DNA of 64,000 nucleotides from Umbilicaria muhlenbergii. Its lineage: Eukaryota > Ascomycota > Lecanoromycetes > Umbilicariales > Umbilicariaceae. Shown piece by piece: positions 1 to 12,515 of this stretch. The stretch spans positions 1,288,291 to 1,352,290 of the forward strand of contig KK106985.1 of assembly GCA_000611775.1 (NCBI GenBank), in the 5' to 3' direction. A program made the position numbers and the translations under genes. Numbering within the stretch: position 1 is the stretch's first letter; the number at the start of each line of letters is the position of its first letter. Under the pieces are notes generated by a model, which was not told the DNA's origin, made no database searches, and was given only the letters and a program-made list of their open reading frames with translations.

Positions 1-294
1 GGGGAGCTGGGCTCCGGCTGTCTTCTGATTTATCGTAGGAAGCTGGGTCTGGCTCGTCGTGGGGAGCTGGACACCAGCAGTCTTCTGGTTCGTCGTGGGT
101 AGCTGGGCTTCGGCAGTCTTCTTGCTTTTCTTTGGGGGCTTGACTGCAGGTATCTTCTCCTTCTTCTTTGGAGGCTGCACTGCAGCTACTTTCTCCTTCG
201 GCTTTGGAGGCTGGGCTGCAGGTTTTTTCTCATTTCTCGGCGGAAGGTCCTCTTCGCTCGAGCCAGCCAGGTCATCCGCATCAGTGAAAAACAT
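1..294 (-). CDS. N-terminal fragment of a Lys/Pro-rich protein (5' part only)
   Basis: The minus strand is open from an ATG at 294 to the left edge (98 codons, no stop), so the gene continues outside the window. It begins MFFTDADDLAGSSEED, an acidic head, then changes into imperfect tandem repeats of a basic, proline-rich motif (about 12-17 residues, of the type QPPKKKEKIPAV) followed by repeats of the type AQLPTTNQKTAGV. The plus-strand frame over the same bases is a Gly/Phe-rich shadow. I do not recognise the family; the acidic head plus Lys/Pro repeats suggests a disordered nuclear or nucleic-acid-binding tail, but that is inference. The ATG is followed by typical coding sequence and preceded by stops. 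Confidence 0.6.
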   Translation of the reverse strand, partial: MFFTDADDLAGSSEEDLPPRNEKKPAAQPPKPKEKVAAVQPPKKKEKIPAVKPPKKSKKTAEAQLPTTNQKTAGVQLPTTSQTQLPTINQKTAGAQLP

Positions 295-3200
295 CTTGAT
301 ACAGGAACTCCTCTCAATCTAGATTTGGAAACTGCAGGAACTTAAAGTGCGGGGTTTCCACCGAGGGTATGTAATAACATAGCGCAGCAGCAACAGTAAA
401 GGAGGGAGAAGAAAAAAGGACTATATACAGTCGAACATCACAAGCGCTATGGTCCAAGACTCACATCCCAAAGAGGAAGACGATTCTTCCGGCCGGAAAT
501 TTTCCAATGCAGCTGCAGGCAGCGCGCAGCGTCGCAGATTGTCGGTGATCCAGCATCTCGACAGTTCGCGGCTGGGATAAATTCCCAGTGATTGGTGCAC
601 GTGGCGCCAAACGTTCTCGAGGTCCTCCGAGAGATCATAATCTCAGACCATCTTCTGGCACCTACCTCGCAGACGCGAAGACCATGTCCATGTCCCCATC
701 CGTGAGTCGTTGCAGTGCCGGTGTAGTCGTGCAACCTTCCTGCCTTGGCCTTCCCTGCCGCACTTTATTCTTGTTCCTGACGGGAGTGAGGTGGTGTAAC
801 GTCGGACCGTCCCCGTTGGAAACGCGGCTTGCATGCATGTCTGTGTCAACGTCATTGGCTGATATCTGTGTTCTTGGTGGCACTTGCTAAGTCCAGCCTC
901 TAGATCGAAGCTTCAAAGCTTGATTCGACTTTTGGACGCCAGCGAGGGTCAATGCTGATCTACAGAAATGGCAACCATACTGTAAAGGTATCATGAGTTG
1001 TACCGGCATGATACTAACTACGTGCATATGGGGGTCATCATTTTTACAAAGTTACTGTTTGCCATACACGTTCTAGACAAGGTTGCCAGGGGCATTGCGA
1101 TCAACGACGGGATCTCCAAAGTCAATTTCCAACCCCTTCTTGTTATCGATTTTTGCCACGCAAGCCGTTAGCCAACCATCTACGTAGGCTGCGCAAGTGG
1201 ACCAGGCAACCTTGAGAGCAGTTGCCTCTTTTTCTCCTCTCGAAGGTTGCCTCTTTTCCTCCTTCTCGAAGTCGAACCACGTCTGTACCCCTCTATCAAG
1301 CAGGACTCCCAAAAGTGATAAAGAAAAAGGTCGAATATCTATTCTGCGAAGAGCTTCACTGATTCAAAAAAAATATATATCAGCCTTCTGTTTTAAAAAG
1401 ATGATTATTATCTATTATCTTCTCAATCTATGTGGAGTTCTGGATAACCACTAGCTCATAGAGAAATTATTTCATCATATAAGAACAAAGATAAATCTTT
1501 CAAGCGTTGCCGGCTAATACAAACTTATATTGTGGTGAATATTACGAACAATAAGGAGATTGTACTGCATCATACAACAGACTTTTCCAAACAATGACGG
1601 CCGTGATTGTCGAGATGTTGATACCATCAATACGAGATTACCAAGTACCCGCTCGCTCCAGTCCTACTCTACGGGAGGGGGCGCGTGCCCAGTAGAGGGT
1701 GGCTCAGCTGCATGGCAGGGACAGCGTCAACATCAGGATCCGTGAACCTTATTTGCAACCCCTCCTCGTCCCGTCTTATCGATTTGACGCAGCAGTCCTC
1801 TTATCGAATTAAGGCAACGGAATCCTACACCAATCATCCCTCCAGAGGTGTCGAAACCGGATCATGTCAACCTTGAAAGCCGCTGCCTGATTCCCCTTCC
1901 AGATCCATTTAAATAGCTCTCAAATCAACTTTGGGTGCGACCCTCATAACTCTCTCACGGTGTAATTATTGTTCCTGCATAGAAGGACCTCGGCGTGCTT
2001 GGAACGCCGAAACCTTTATGATGAACAGCTTCATTCGTTCAAGAGCGCGCGTAGGGATAGACCCCGGTACATTACGGACAGGCCTTTTTCCATCGGCGAT
2101 TTGCCAAAATATACTCCTACAACTTTATTATTAGTACTCCATCCCCCCAAAGTCGTCTACCTACGTTTAGAAGCAGAGAACAAACCAATTGCCAGCACGT
2201 GCAAGTCGATCACACTGACGCATCTAACCATTTGGGGGATGCCATTTCTCAATCGGTGGAATCACACCTCCAAGACGCTCTTCTTCAGGACTGACAGCAC
2301 ATCTCTGCAGGCCGGGAAGGCCACAAATTGTCACCCTTAGCAACAGCAATGCAGATCCTCTCCTTTTTTCTCCAGACTCCCAAGGCTCCTCCCCACATCG
2401 AACTCGATGTGGGCGAGTGACGGGGCCCACACCAAGGCGGAGGGCGCAGTGACGGCGAGCAGAACGATCCGATTGTATATTTAGCCCTGGACTGTGAGGA
2501 AGAAATCGAGCAAGAGATCGAGCGACAAAAGCAGTCGAATCAAAGCTTCCAAAAATAGAGCTTTCAGGACTTTCAAACCTGGAGCAAATGAGTGAAAAGC
2601 ATAGAATTAAGTGTAAAGACCTCAGTTATATGATAAGGGTATACAACAAAAGCCGATCTGGGGGCGCAAGAAACACCAAAGAACTTATAGGGTCACAAAC
2701 TAGCGCATAAACCTCGTGATCTTCCGAATAAACCCTTTCCATACCCATCGATCCCGTGAAGAGCAGCAAGTCATATCAAGATATAGACACTCCTCACAGA
2801 TGTGCATGTAGACCCCTCCCAATTTTGAAGCCTGCCCCCCTTGCGCATTCAGAAAAACAGAAAACATTCTCCAAAGTCCACATCAACAAGAATTTCACAA
2901 CAAGATAGAGAACGCTGCACAGGATATCTTTGAGGACGTCCACAAGGAGGATTTGAGACCCAAATCAACAAGTCACACCCCCTCCAACCGACCCTGTCAA
3001 AACCCCCCCAATAGCTAGCTGGCTGGCTATCTGTTGGTTTTGACAGCGCTGACTTAACTTAGGCTGGGCTGGATATTTAGCGGGGTGGGCGTTGACAGCG
3101 GCGGCAGCGCAGGGAGCCTGGCTAGCAGGCGAGCAGCTGCGGCGGTGGTCTCGGCGGCGGCGGCGAGGTATCGATCTATACACGGGTCCGCTGAATTTCT

Positions 3201-3791
3201 CCAGAGGTACATTGGACTGGAAAACCGCAATGTTTCAGGCGCTCCATGGCCTCAAAAACATGATTTTAACCTGAAACAGATAAGTAATTCCAGGCATCTG
3301 TCTATCTGTATGAACCGACTGCGTCTATGGATTGACGAAACGTCCATGCGTAGAGGACCATGCGTAAAGAACAGGGGTCAGTCTATCTGTACACGTACCC
3401 TTTGTCCAACCCGTTGCATGGCCCACAGGCTCCAAGAATGTGTCTTATGTACAACAGCTGTGTATATAGAAAGATACATACAGGCTCCCAAGCCCTTTCC
3501 CCCAAGAACGCGCACGACAATCGTTGCGCGTACGCAATCGACAAAATCCCTCCCAACTCCCTCAAATGCCTACAACACACCAAGCCCCGCGTCCGCCAAC
3601 TGTACTGGACCAGAAAGCAACGACCACAGACCGCGGATATCTGTACGCAGTCATATCACCCCAAAGCCCTCGCCCGTCAAATGTAACGACGAAAAGCAAT
3701 AACAAACAGACCGCAGATACATCTCCGCAGTCCTCTCACCCCCCCAAGCCCACACAGAAGCCTCCATCAGATACCACCAACCCCCGCCCCC
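295..3791. other. Gene-poor interval with an AT-rich island
   Basis: No reading frame here shows a family motif or a believable exon chain. About 1340-1580 is clearly more AT-rich than the rest, with poly-A and TATA runs, and could be an old decayed insertion. At 2965-3170 a C-rich run turns abruptly into a G-rich run. The longest frame (3085-3702, plus) is compositionally odd and is treated as spurious. Confidence 0.5.
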
Positions 3792-5991
3792 CTAATAATT
3801 CTCCGGCAAGCCCTGAAAGTCCCCAACCGTCTGATTACAACTAAACGCCCTCTGCCACGCCTTCTGCGGCAAAATCCCCGCCTCCACCCCCAACTTCCAA
3901 CTCCACTGCACCGCCCCCTCCGTGACCCAAGTCCAATAAAACCAGCCCCACCCTTTCTCGAAGCTCTCCATCTGCGCCTCCGCGTTCATCAGCAACCACT
4001 GCTTATACGTGTCCGAGTAGCGACTCGGGTCGGCGTTGGCGTCGGTGCATTCGCAAACACCGCTGTTGGGCGGGCAGGATGGGGTCAGGATTTGGGTGGA
4101 TGGGTCGCCCGTGTTCATGGTGCCGGTCCAGCGGGCGCCGACGTTGACGTTGTTGAGGTAGGTGGCGCAGTCGGTGTCGGCTTGGGACCATTCGCCGCAG
4201 AGGGTGGGTCCGAAGCTAGAAGGGGAGGGGGTCAGTACATCGACTCTCCGTGGCCATGGGGGGTTAAGGGGGTACGTACCCGGTTGCTGGATTCATGCTC
4301 GTTTCCGTTTGGCTCGTCCACCCGGAACAGGCGAAATTGATCTTGTTCTGGTGCGTGAAGGCGATTTGCGCTTGGTTGAAAATCACGTATTGATGCGCAT
4401 CCAGCACCAATCCGGGGATGCCCTGCAGTTGTCCTTGCCATTTGGGCAGGCCCAGGAAGCCATCGGCGAACGAGATGGTTTGCTTGATCCCGTTCTGCCG
4501 GACGATCTGGATGGCGCTGGTGGTCCAGCTGATTACGTCGGCAACAGGTAGCAGCGTCATTTTGGGCTCGTTGACTAGACCGTAGAAAGCGATGACGTTC
4601 TCGTAGCGAGGTTGCGCGAAGAAGGTCGAGATCTGGTTATGGAGATCCAGGGATCTTTGAGCATTCAGGGCGCCATCAGTGCCGTTGAGCCAGCCAATGG
4701 ATCCCTGTCTTCCGCTGTGGTTCCATCCATTCTGACTCCCCGGTAGGGCGTGTAGGTCTAGGTTAACTCTCAAGCCGTACTTGCGTGCATACTCGATCCC
4801 TCGAAGTAGGTATCTCCATGAGATCTTCGGTACGTATGGGTCCCCTGGATATGTGGTGATTGCCCAGTATGAGTAAGGTATCCTCACGTGGTCCAACCCA
4901 GCAGCCTGGATATCGGCAAAGGTCTGCTCTGTCACAAAGGTAGCGTAATGCTTCTCCAGTGTCTGTGCGGCTTGTGGTCCTAAATGTTGGGTCAGGGTAT
5001 ATTCATCGACAATGCCCATGCCCGCCTGGTAGGTGTTGAATAGCGATGGCGTGATAAATGGTTCAATTGACAACCATCCTCCCAAGTTTACGCCTCGAAC
5101 CGGAGCGTCAGGTCCATACGTCCACTTCTGGTTCAGTGGAGGTGTGTTCTCATTCGCTCCGGCTGTATCATCCCACGTGGAGTTCAGACCCATGATCGGA
5201 AGCCCGCCAACAGTAGCATTTGTATAGGTGACATTGAAGTCCTTTGTATCGTACCATGTAAACGGGTCCAGTATGGTCCCCTTCGCCGCAGGCGGAATGT
5301 CATTTTGACTAATCCCGTTCAGATTCGAATTCGAAGGAGTTCCAGTTGATGAGCTGCTATTCCCACCACCCTTTTTCTTTCCAAGTACTACGCCCACGGG
5401 GATCAAGATGACCAGCAGTAGTATCACCAATCCAACTAACAACCACACCTTTCTTCCGATTTTCCTTCTCCCTTTCGGATCACCGAAATATCCTCCTCTT
5501 CTACCCCTACCCTCCTCCAGCACCGCTCCACTTACTACCCTCCTCTTCTCCCTCGCTTCTTTTCGCCGACCATATTTCTCCTTGACGACTCGCCCAGCAG
5601 TAACTTTCTCTTTGTGCTTCACCTCCAGCCCCTTCTCCTTCTCCTTCTCCTTCTCCTTCTCCCTTTTCTCCCTCTTCTCCCTTTTCTCCCTCTTCTCCCT
5701 CTTCTCCCTTTCCTTCACCCCAGCAGCCGCGGACTTCTCATTCGCAGCATCCAACTTCGCCAACGAGTCAAAGCTGAGAGCCTGTGATGAACTGTTCGAC
5801 GTGGAGCTGGTTTCGACGATCGGTATCGCTGCTTTTTTCACGGGACTTCGGGAGGTGCTCTTCTTGACAGGACTCCGGGACGTGCTCTTGCTCTTTCTCT
5901 CGTTCGAGGCACGGGGTTTTCCTTCATCTTCACCACTCTTTGGTCGAGGCCTTGGTTTTGAAGGGCTGGTGTCTTTGCGATCGCCAGCCAT
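3792..5991 (-). CDS. exgD: Membrane-anchored exo-1,3-beta-glucanase, GH5_9 (ExgD-like)
   Basis: Two exons, 5991-4280 and 4215-3792, joined by a 64-bp GTACGT...TAG intron, give 711 residues. The protein is a type II membrane enzyme: residues 1-180 are cytosolic and highly charged, with a duplicated TSRSPVKK motif and a run of Glu-Lys-Arg tripeptides at about 92-120; one membrane helix lies at about 182-204; the rest is a secreted glycoside hydrolase family 5 domain. Family hallmarks seen are RGVNLGGWL (299-307), HVRIPYSYW (368-376), the acid/base Glu475 in GLVNEPKM, and the nucleophile Glu579 in CGEWSQADTDC. The intron lies just before the nucleophile exon. By homology it hydrolyses terminal 1,3-beta-glucosyl units and remodels the cell wall. 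Length and topology match Aspergillus ExgD better than the secreted ExgA/B enzymes. Confidence 0.9.
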
Positions 5992-7140
5992 TAGGCTTCA
6001 ATCGTGGAATGTGGGGTCGACTTTAACCGGACTGTAATGCGGTCATGGATGCGATATCGTCCTCTTAGCGCTCAGCAGACAATGGCAAAAGCCAAAGCGT
6101 CTGAGCGAAGAATGTGATAAGATGCAGATTGTTGATAGCTGCTCAATTGATGGTGGCAGGGCTGATTTCTGGCTGAGATATTACTGGTGACGAAGTGTTT
6201 ACCGGAGAATGCGGAGAGTCGCATGGGGCAACTGCGACAATCTCGGCAAGGTTCAACAACGAAGGAATAAGCAGTTGCACGAGGCGTCCTAGAGGTGAAT
6301 TAGACGATAATGTTGTTGTCCAGGTCTCCAGATTAACGACAGTGATTCCTGGGTAGAGGAGCGACAGAAGAGCGTAAAGAGCGTAGAGAGCGTTGAGAGC
6401 ATTGGGGGGGGTGGAGTTGCATTTCGCACATCGCAATGCCGGCGCATTCGAGGAAAGCTAAAGTGCGCCCTCCTCGCCCTCCTTTCCCGCACGGACGAGC
6501 TTCCGAGAGCAGTGGGAGCACCGTCGACGTGGTCGCAGAGTAGAACAGGAGCCCATCCCGTGCGACAACGTTGCAGCTCTACTGGCCCGCCCTGCTTCAA
6601 GGCTTCGAAGCCATGATACACCGGGGGATTCAACAGTGTACCGCGCAGTCGGAACAAAGCCATCTGAACTACCGTGGAGCCCCTTGTGGGTCTGGCACGT
6701 CAGGATATGCAAGCACGGCTACACAACAACGCAGTTGCCTCATAATATTCGTAAGAAGCTAAAGAACAACATAGAAACCCACATCATTTCTGAACAGCAA
6801 ATTAACGCCCATCTGCAGATGCTCGGATTATACTACAATACAATGGAAGTGCACCATATATAAATAAATGTGTTTGAGAATGGAGAATAGCGAACAACTG
6901 CTCGCTCTGCACACGCTCCCCCGAAAGAAAACCCCGCCCAGCTATGCAGCAAAAAGTGGTTGGAGCATCATGCCTCTGGACGCCTCTTTGCTAGATGCCA
7001 TGAGTAGCCCCGGGAACCCAATTCCCCCGAAAGTGTCGTGACATAATAGTGCAAAGCGTCGTTACCCGCCTCCTTCACCTCGCCCTTTGGAGCCGTCCTC
7101 TTCGTGCTCCCCATCTTCTTGGGACACGACCCCCTCTCCT
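5992..7140. other. Intergenic, between exgD and the kinase gene
   Basis: This holds the exgD upstream region and the kinase 3' flank. A short imperfect repeat of the type GAGCGTAGAGAGCGTTGAGA lies at about 6370-6402. No gene is supported; short frames on both strands lack motifs. Confidence 0.5.
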
Positions 7141-9154
7141 CTACCTCCCGCCTCCGTTGATCACCACCCGTGCGCCTTCTTTCCCCAATACTCCCTGCTC
7201 CACCGGTTTCGGACTTCTCTCCCTCCCTCTCTTCCGGGACAAGAAGCCTAACATCCCCGTCGGCTTCCCCCTGATTGTCCCGGGGCCATCCAGCCCCGCG
7301 TTCTCGGGCGGCATCGCCGCGCTCGGGTTCGCAAGGTCGGACCAGGAGCCTGTCTCGCCCAGCACTACTTGCAATCCACCTCCCTTGGACGTGCTGCGGG
7401 TGCCGCCGCCCGACCGTGGCGCAGATGTTGGAGGCGGGGGAAGCGAGGGCACGGGGAAGTAGTCGGATAGGCTGGAGTTTTCGGCTGGAGCGAGGAGGGG
7501 TGGGGATCCAGGCGAAGCTGTACCAGAACGGGTGGAGATGGTGTGTGCAAGCTCGGTGCTGGATTGTGTCTCAACCGGAGGTTGTGGTGGCCCTCCGGCC
7601 GAAGAGCACAGTGGATTTGGAAAACTAAGGGTATCATCACTGGTCAGAGTCGATCGTGATGTAAAGGGAATACCGCAAGGGCGATGAATGTATCTTACGC
7701 TACCGAGGTGTAATCGAACGGCTCAAAGAGCGTTTCAATCATCCGATGGAGCTCGTCTTCTCGTATCTCTTTGTCTGTCGCATCGTCCTTGAGCTGGACT
7801 CTTGGCTTCTGCCGCCGCGCCCGTGCTTCGAGTGGTGCTTCCTCCAACAACAGTTCTTCTAGATCGTATGTTGCGTCGAAGTTTGTCTTTTCGCTGGAAG
7901 GAATGAACACTGGTGGTATTTTCTTCTGCTCAAGGGCGACAAAGTCAATGCATCGGAAGAATGCGTTGTCGGTGAAGGTCTCAAAGCCGGCGGCACCTAT
8001 TCGTTTCTTCCTGTCCTTTTCCAGCAATGAGCGGATGGCATGCAGACACAGCATGGACACAGGAGGTTGAGTGACGGGGTAATTAGGATCGGCCCTGACG
8101 ATCTCTTTTTCAAGCTTCTCGTGGTTGTTTCCTTCGAATGGTCTCTGCGAAAAGTTTTAGTTGGATGCTTCATGGACAGCAGGTGAGACACACCTTGCTG
8201 TAGATGCACTCATATAAAGTTACACCAAGTGACCACCAGTCCACCTCGCTCAGGTAGCCTTTGCCCTCGTATACCTCAGGGGCAAGGTAGGCCAGAGTAC
8301 CCGACTTGCTATGCAGTTCTTTGTCTGGTTTAAACTCCGAGGCTACGTTCTATTGTCTGTCAGCTTCCATAACGGCAGTGGGGTCTTTGGATGTATGTAC
8401 GAAATCCGCCAGATGAACATGCCCCTCCGAGTCCAGCAGAATATTGTCTGGCTTGCAATCCCTGTGCACTATTCCCTGTGAGTGTATGTATCTTAAGGCG
8501 CAGCCCAGCTCCGCCATCCAGAATCGCACTGCATCTTCGGTGAAAGTCTTCCGGGAAATGTGAAATCGTAAATCGCCGCCGTTCATTAGATCCACCACAA
8601 GGTAGCTAACGACAGTCAACCCTCATCCGTTAAGCACCATAGCATGAGAGATTACCCACAGGTATTCAACATCTTGGAAGCTATATCTCAAGTTGCACAG
8701 GAAAGGGTGATTCAGTTGTTCTAGCATCCTCCGTTCTCGTATTATGTTCCGCACGCTCTCCGACCGTACCACTGCCAGGCTGTATCAGCGCATGCTCCAC
8801 AGGACTGCTCCTTCGTAGACCTGACTGACCCTCATCTTTGCGGATGTACTTCAGTGCGAACGTTAGACCGGTGTCTTTGCGCTCAACGATCCGTACTTTT
8901 CCGAAAGCACCTTTGCCTACCACCCGCAGGAGTCGGAAATGATTGAGGTTCACTAAATTGAGGAATCAGAACAATGTTAGCAAAACGCTCCTTGAAAAGG
9001 GAGCTGCACAGCTTTTGGGACGGGATAAAGCTCATGAGCTACCACAAAGTAGGGTATGAGAGATGAAGAGCACGAGAATGACTGGTTATGGTAGGGTACG
9101 GGGCTACATACCCTCATTGGTGAACACAATTGGCTTGCCGTTACTATTGCCCAT
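7141..9154 (-). CDS. STK32/YANK-type AGC serine/threonine kinase
   Basis: Seven exons (9154-9112, 8952-8830, 8771-8660, 8605-8401, 8349-8194, 8144-7699, 7624-7141), six introns of 49-159 bp; all phases agree, giving 522 residues. It starts [14 protein letters not shown]; Gly2 and Ser3/Ser5 make an N-myristoylation signal, as in animal STK32. Kinase motifs are GKGAFG (27-32), Lys49 in [12 protein letters not shown] (catalytic Asp142), DFN in place of DFG (160-162), and APE (184-186). DFN and the tail motif [12 protein letters not shown] are hallmarks of the YANK family. A 200-residue Pro/Ser/Gly-rich tail follows, encoded mainly by the last exon; without the last splice the protein would stop at YTSVA, but splicing at the GTAAGA donor opens a 161-codon frame. 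Substrates are unknown; membrane attachment is inferred. Confidence 0.88.
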
Positions 9155-12100
9155 TGAACTTCAGTATGGCCCAGGTCGGTGGTGCCATACATCAATGGTG
9201 AGGAAGGGGGTATTTTGATGTCCGAAAGCCGAATTCAAGGGCTCAGCGTCTAGGCTGGCCGCAGGGAAGCTATGACGAAGACAGCAACGGCGTATGACAA
9301 GTAAATTGAGATTGAAATTGATTACGAGTATTTCAGACGAATTGTCGGATCTGGCGATTCATAGTCGTTAGCACGGTGGTACTGGCACGGTAGGACTCTG
9401 TTGACTCAGAGCGTCAGCGCAGCTATGACCGTGGATTGCTGGCTGCTGGAGAAGGGTAAAGGTAGGAAACTAAGCAAGCGGGATTCCCGTTCGCCAGGTG
9501 CCGCGCTACTCCGCCAATTGTCCCGCATACCAACGAATGCAGTATCAGACGCAAAGCTTCCGATGTCAGCGCAAGCCCGGTTAGGCACTAATTTCGAGGA
9601 TGGGTTCGGGCTTCTCCCCCCCCCTTTGACGGAATAAGGTTGGTGGGCATGTGTATGCCATGTGGCCGTCGCAAGCCATGTCCGGTTGCACAGACTACGT
9701 GCAAGGGGCAGCCTTCGCCCTTTCGACGCTGCTCTGAAGGCCTTTCGCAACGGGGCCCTTCGTTTTCCTTGCTTTCCCACCCCGAACGTGCATTATTATT
9801 CACGACCGTTCTGCTACGACGAGCAGGTTTATCGTTTATCTGTATGTACGTACCTCTCTCACCGTGATGCCCATCGCTCGCCGAGATCATACACCATCAT
9901 ACACCATCCGTCGACTCGTCAGCCGCCACACAACAGTCCCCCGGTTTCCGACGAAGCCTCAATGTTGGCATTGGGATGAGCTGAGGGTCGCAATGATCTT
10001 TTAAAGCAGCAGCACATCGGTTGCAGCAAAGTGTGTCAGCGTAGGCCAAGAACAAGGCCCGTATGCAATCCCCCATGCACCGTCGCTTCCACTCTTCTCA
10101 TCCGATACGCTTCTAGAACGCTGCCACGTGAAATGATGCCTGCAACTCCACGTTGCGGGCTTGCGGCTACTGGTATCAGACCACGCGCGTGAGATCCTCC
10201 GTCTGCTTTAAGGTAGTGCTATGGCCCGAGTCCCCGACATGAAATCCTCCTTATGCGGCCGCAATGCAGATCGACCTCATCCGATACGAGACCATTCTCG
10301 ATGTGAGCCATGGTGTTTCAGACGCATGCCGTGGATCTCCCCGCCAATTTTCAACGAGAGTGGGAGGGAGGTGCAAGGGAGAGGACGGCGAGTCTTCGAG
10401 GAATCATCGTGCAGAATTTTTGATGATTCGAGTTCCTGCAGATCCACTAACACCGCATGACCCTTGTAACAACCAACTGTGCCGCCGTGGCCGCCTAAGA
10501 TACTCACATGTCTGCCGCTAGAGCGGTGTCCATACCGTAATCTTGCCCTTTGCTGCACCCACTAATCTCGGAGCCTTGATGATATCTGCGCCTATTCGGC
10601 AGGGCCTTTCCGTGGATTCTGCCCAGCGTGTTGTTTTGCCGTGCTTACGAGAGACACATCCATAGGCTGCTGAGACTGCAGTCACTCCCCCTTATGGTAT
10701 ACACCACCCCTAAAATCCTGGATAGATTCCCCAGACCTTGTAAGGCTGGCGTCCCGATGACCCGTACCAACTCACGGAGTACCATCCGCATGAAATGGAA
10801 CAAGGGGTAGATTGGGAGCCAGGATCTTGACCTTTAATGGTTGATTTGGGCCGATTGGATTTCTCGTTCAATCTTGAGGATTGAATCAAACTTCGCTACC
10901 GCAATCATAGAGGCACAGACAGTCCCGTATTCCGTCACGGCATTAGGTGTGGGTTCGAGTTCGTGGCAGATCTCAACGTGAATGCCTGCGTTAGAGTAGA
11001 GACAAGCGATCCAGGGTATTTCATATGCTTGTTGGAATGATCACTAGCGACTCCTTTTCCGTCCTACAGGAGCGCGGGCTCGTTCTGTACGAAATCTCCT
11101 CGAGTTCTTTCTGCCGGCTGTGAAACGTGTGATGCTATACGATCATCCGGAGCTCGGCTTTCGTTGCCTCCATGGTTGTCCACCTGCGGCCGATTCCAAC
11201 CACAAGGGAAGGCTCTTTTGAAGACAACCCAAAAAGAGACTAGTACACGATGGTGTTCACCCAGCCGCAGAGCAGTTCGGATTGACCACGTTGTTCCTGC
11301 TGGTGCGTTTGTCGGAACGGGGAAGGCAAGAAGAACGGAAACCGATCTTCGATTCGGGCGGTGAAACCTATAGAAACACCTTGAGGCTCATGGCTACAAT
11401 GCTAAGAGAGTTCAAAGTCGTTGTACGAATGTATTCAAAACTATGCTTCAAGATTCTTCTGGGTCTCTACTACTGTTGTACAAGGTATGCTGTGGATGTC
11501 AAGCCCTAGCTTACAGCTCGACGGGGAACAGTCACATATTAGTCAGCACCATGGTGAAAGGCGATCTCTCTCCGCAACCCTGCAGCAGTTGTCGCAACTA
11601 CTTTCCAAGCGTCCTGCACTTCGCAGATTATCGATACGGTACTGAGAGCTAAGCTCGCTGCTCCGTGGGATCGTATCGGTCCGCTTTACGAAGCCTGAAG
11701 GAACCCACTTCATGCAGTGGATATGGTACCCGACGTCATTTCTAGCGGCCATTTGGATGCGGACGAGTACCGGCTACCTGGATGGCGAGAGCCTATGGGC
11801 CTGCATTAGGCACCCGCGCCTATCAAGTACTCTTGAAGCGGCTCAATCGATTGCACGAGTCTTTCCCCGGTACCTGGAGAAACCCGCGCTTGAAGCGTAC
11901 AAATCCCAACACCGGAAGGGCTCTCTTACGTCGCTAGGAACTTGCTGGGCTACGCCCTGCCGATTACATCAATACCTTATCGAAAATACCGAAGCATGAC
12001 CGTTAGAGTGTCGATCACTAGGCAACGCCGCCAAGAACATAGGCGTGATAGGGTATTGGCGGGCCAAGAGTAGGGCTTTGCTAGCCGTGTACGAGTTGTC

Positions 12101-12515
12101 GACATGGTCCTGGCACTTGCAGCAGCTCCGACTTCCGAACCCTTCATTGTGCTTTGCTGATCGACGTTGCGCCAATGTCTTCCAGGATGACTGGACGATA
12201 GGCTCCAGTTTCCGGATAGAGGTTTACATCCAAGGCAGGATCTGCTGGATTAGGCCAGATATATCTCCCATTGCGGCCTGAAATATGCATCGAGAATCGC
12301 ATTTGGACCTGATCCTGAAAGCTAGTCTAGAACAGGCACAAGACGACCCCAAACCGAGAATCGAATATGCTTGGAGAGGCTGTCAACTTGGCACGTGTCA
12401 AGTTTCACTGTTCAATCGACGAATAAGAGAAGAACTTGAGGGACCCCTACCTTTTTCCTCTCGTCATGCCTGCTCTATTGACCCTGATCGTCCTCCTCCG
12501 CCGACCCCACACAAC
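9155..12515. other. Long gene-poor interval
   Basis: No gene is supported in 3.4 kb. Between about 11690 and 12280 several plus-strand frames each carry 50-90 codons of protein-like sequence broken by stops (for example LLKRLNRLHESFPGTW near 11830-11880), which could be a decayed host gene, but I recognise no family. 9400-11600 shows only short frames on both strands. Confidence 0.4.

Noticed and set aside
3085-3702. 205-codon plus-strand frame downstream of exgD
   Set aside because: Starts in Ala/Ser low-complexity sequence, lacks motifs and good coding composition, and overlaps other open frames.
5408-6037. 209-codon plus-strand frame rich in Phe/Ser/Leu
   Set aside because: Antisense of the charged Lys/Glu repeats of exgD.
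7049-7462. 137-codon plus-strand frame, Pro-rich
   Set aside because: Antisense of the last exon of the kinase, whose minus-strand frame joins by a good intron.
10921-10990. Sequence resembling a tRNA B box (GGGTTCGAGTTC)
   Set aside because: No matching A box or cloverleaf stems could be drawn around it.
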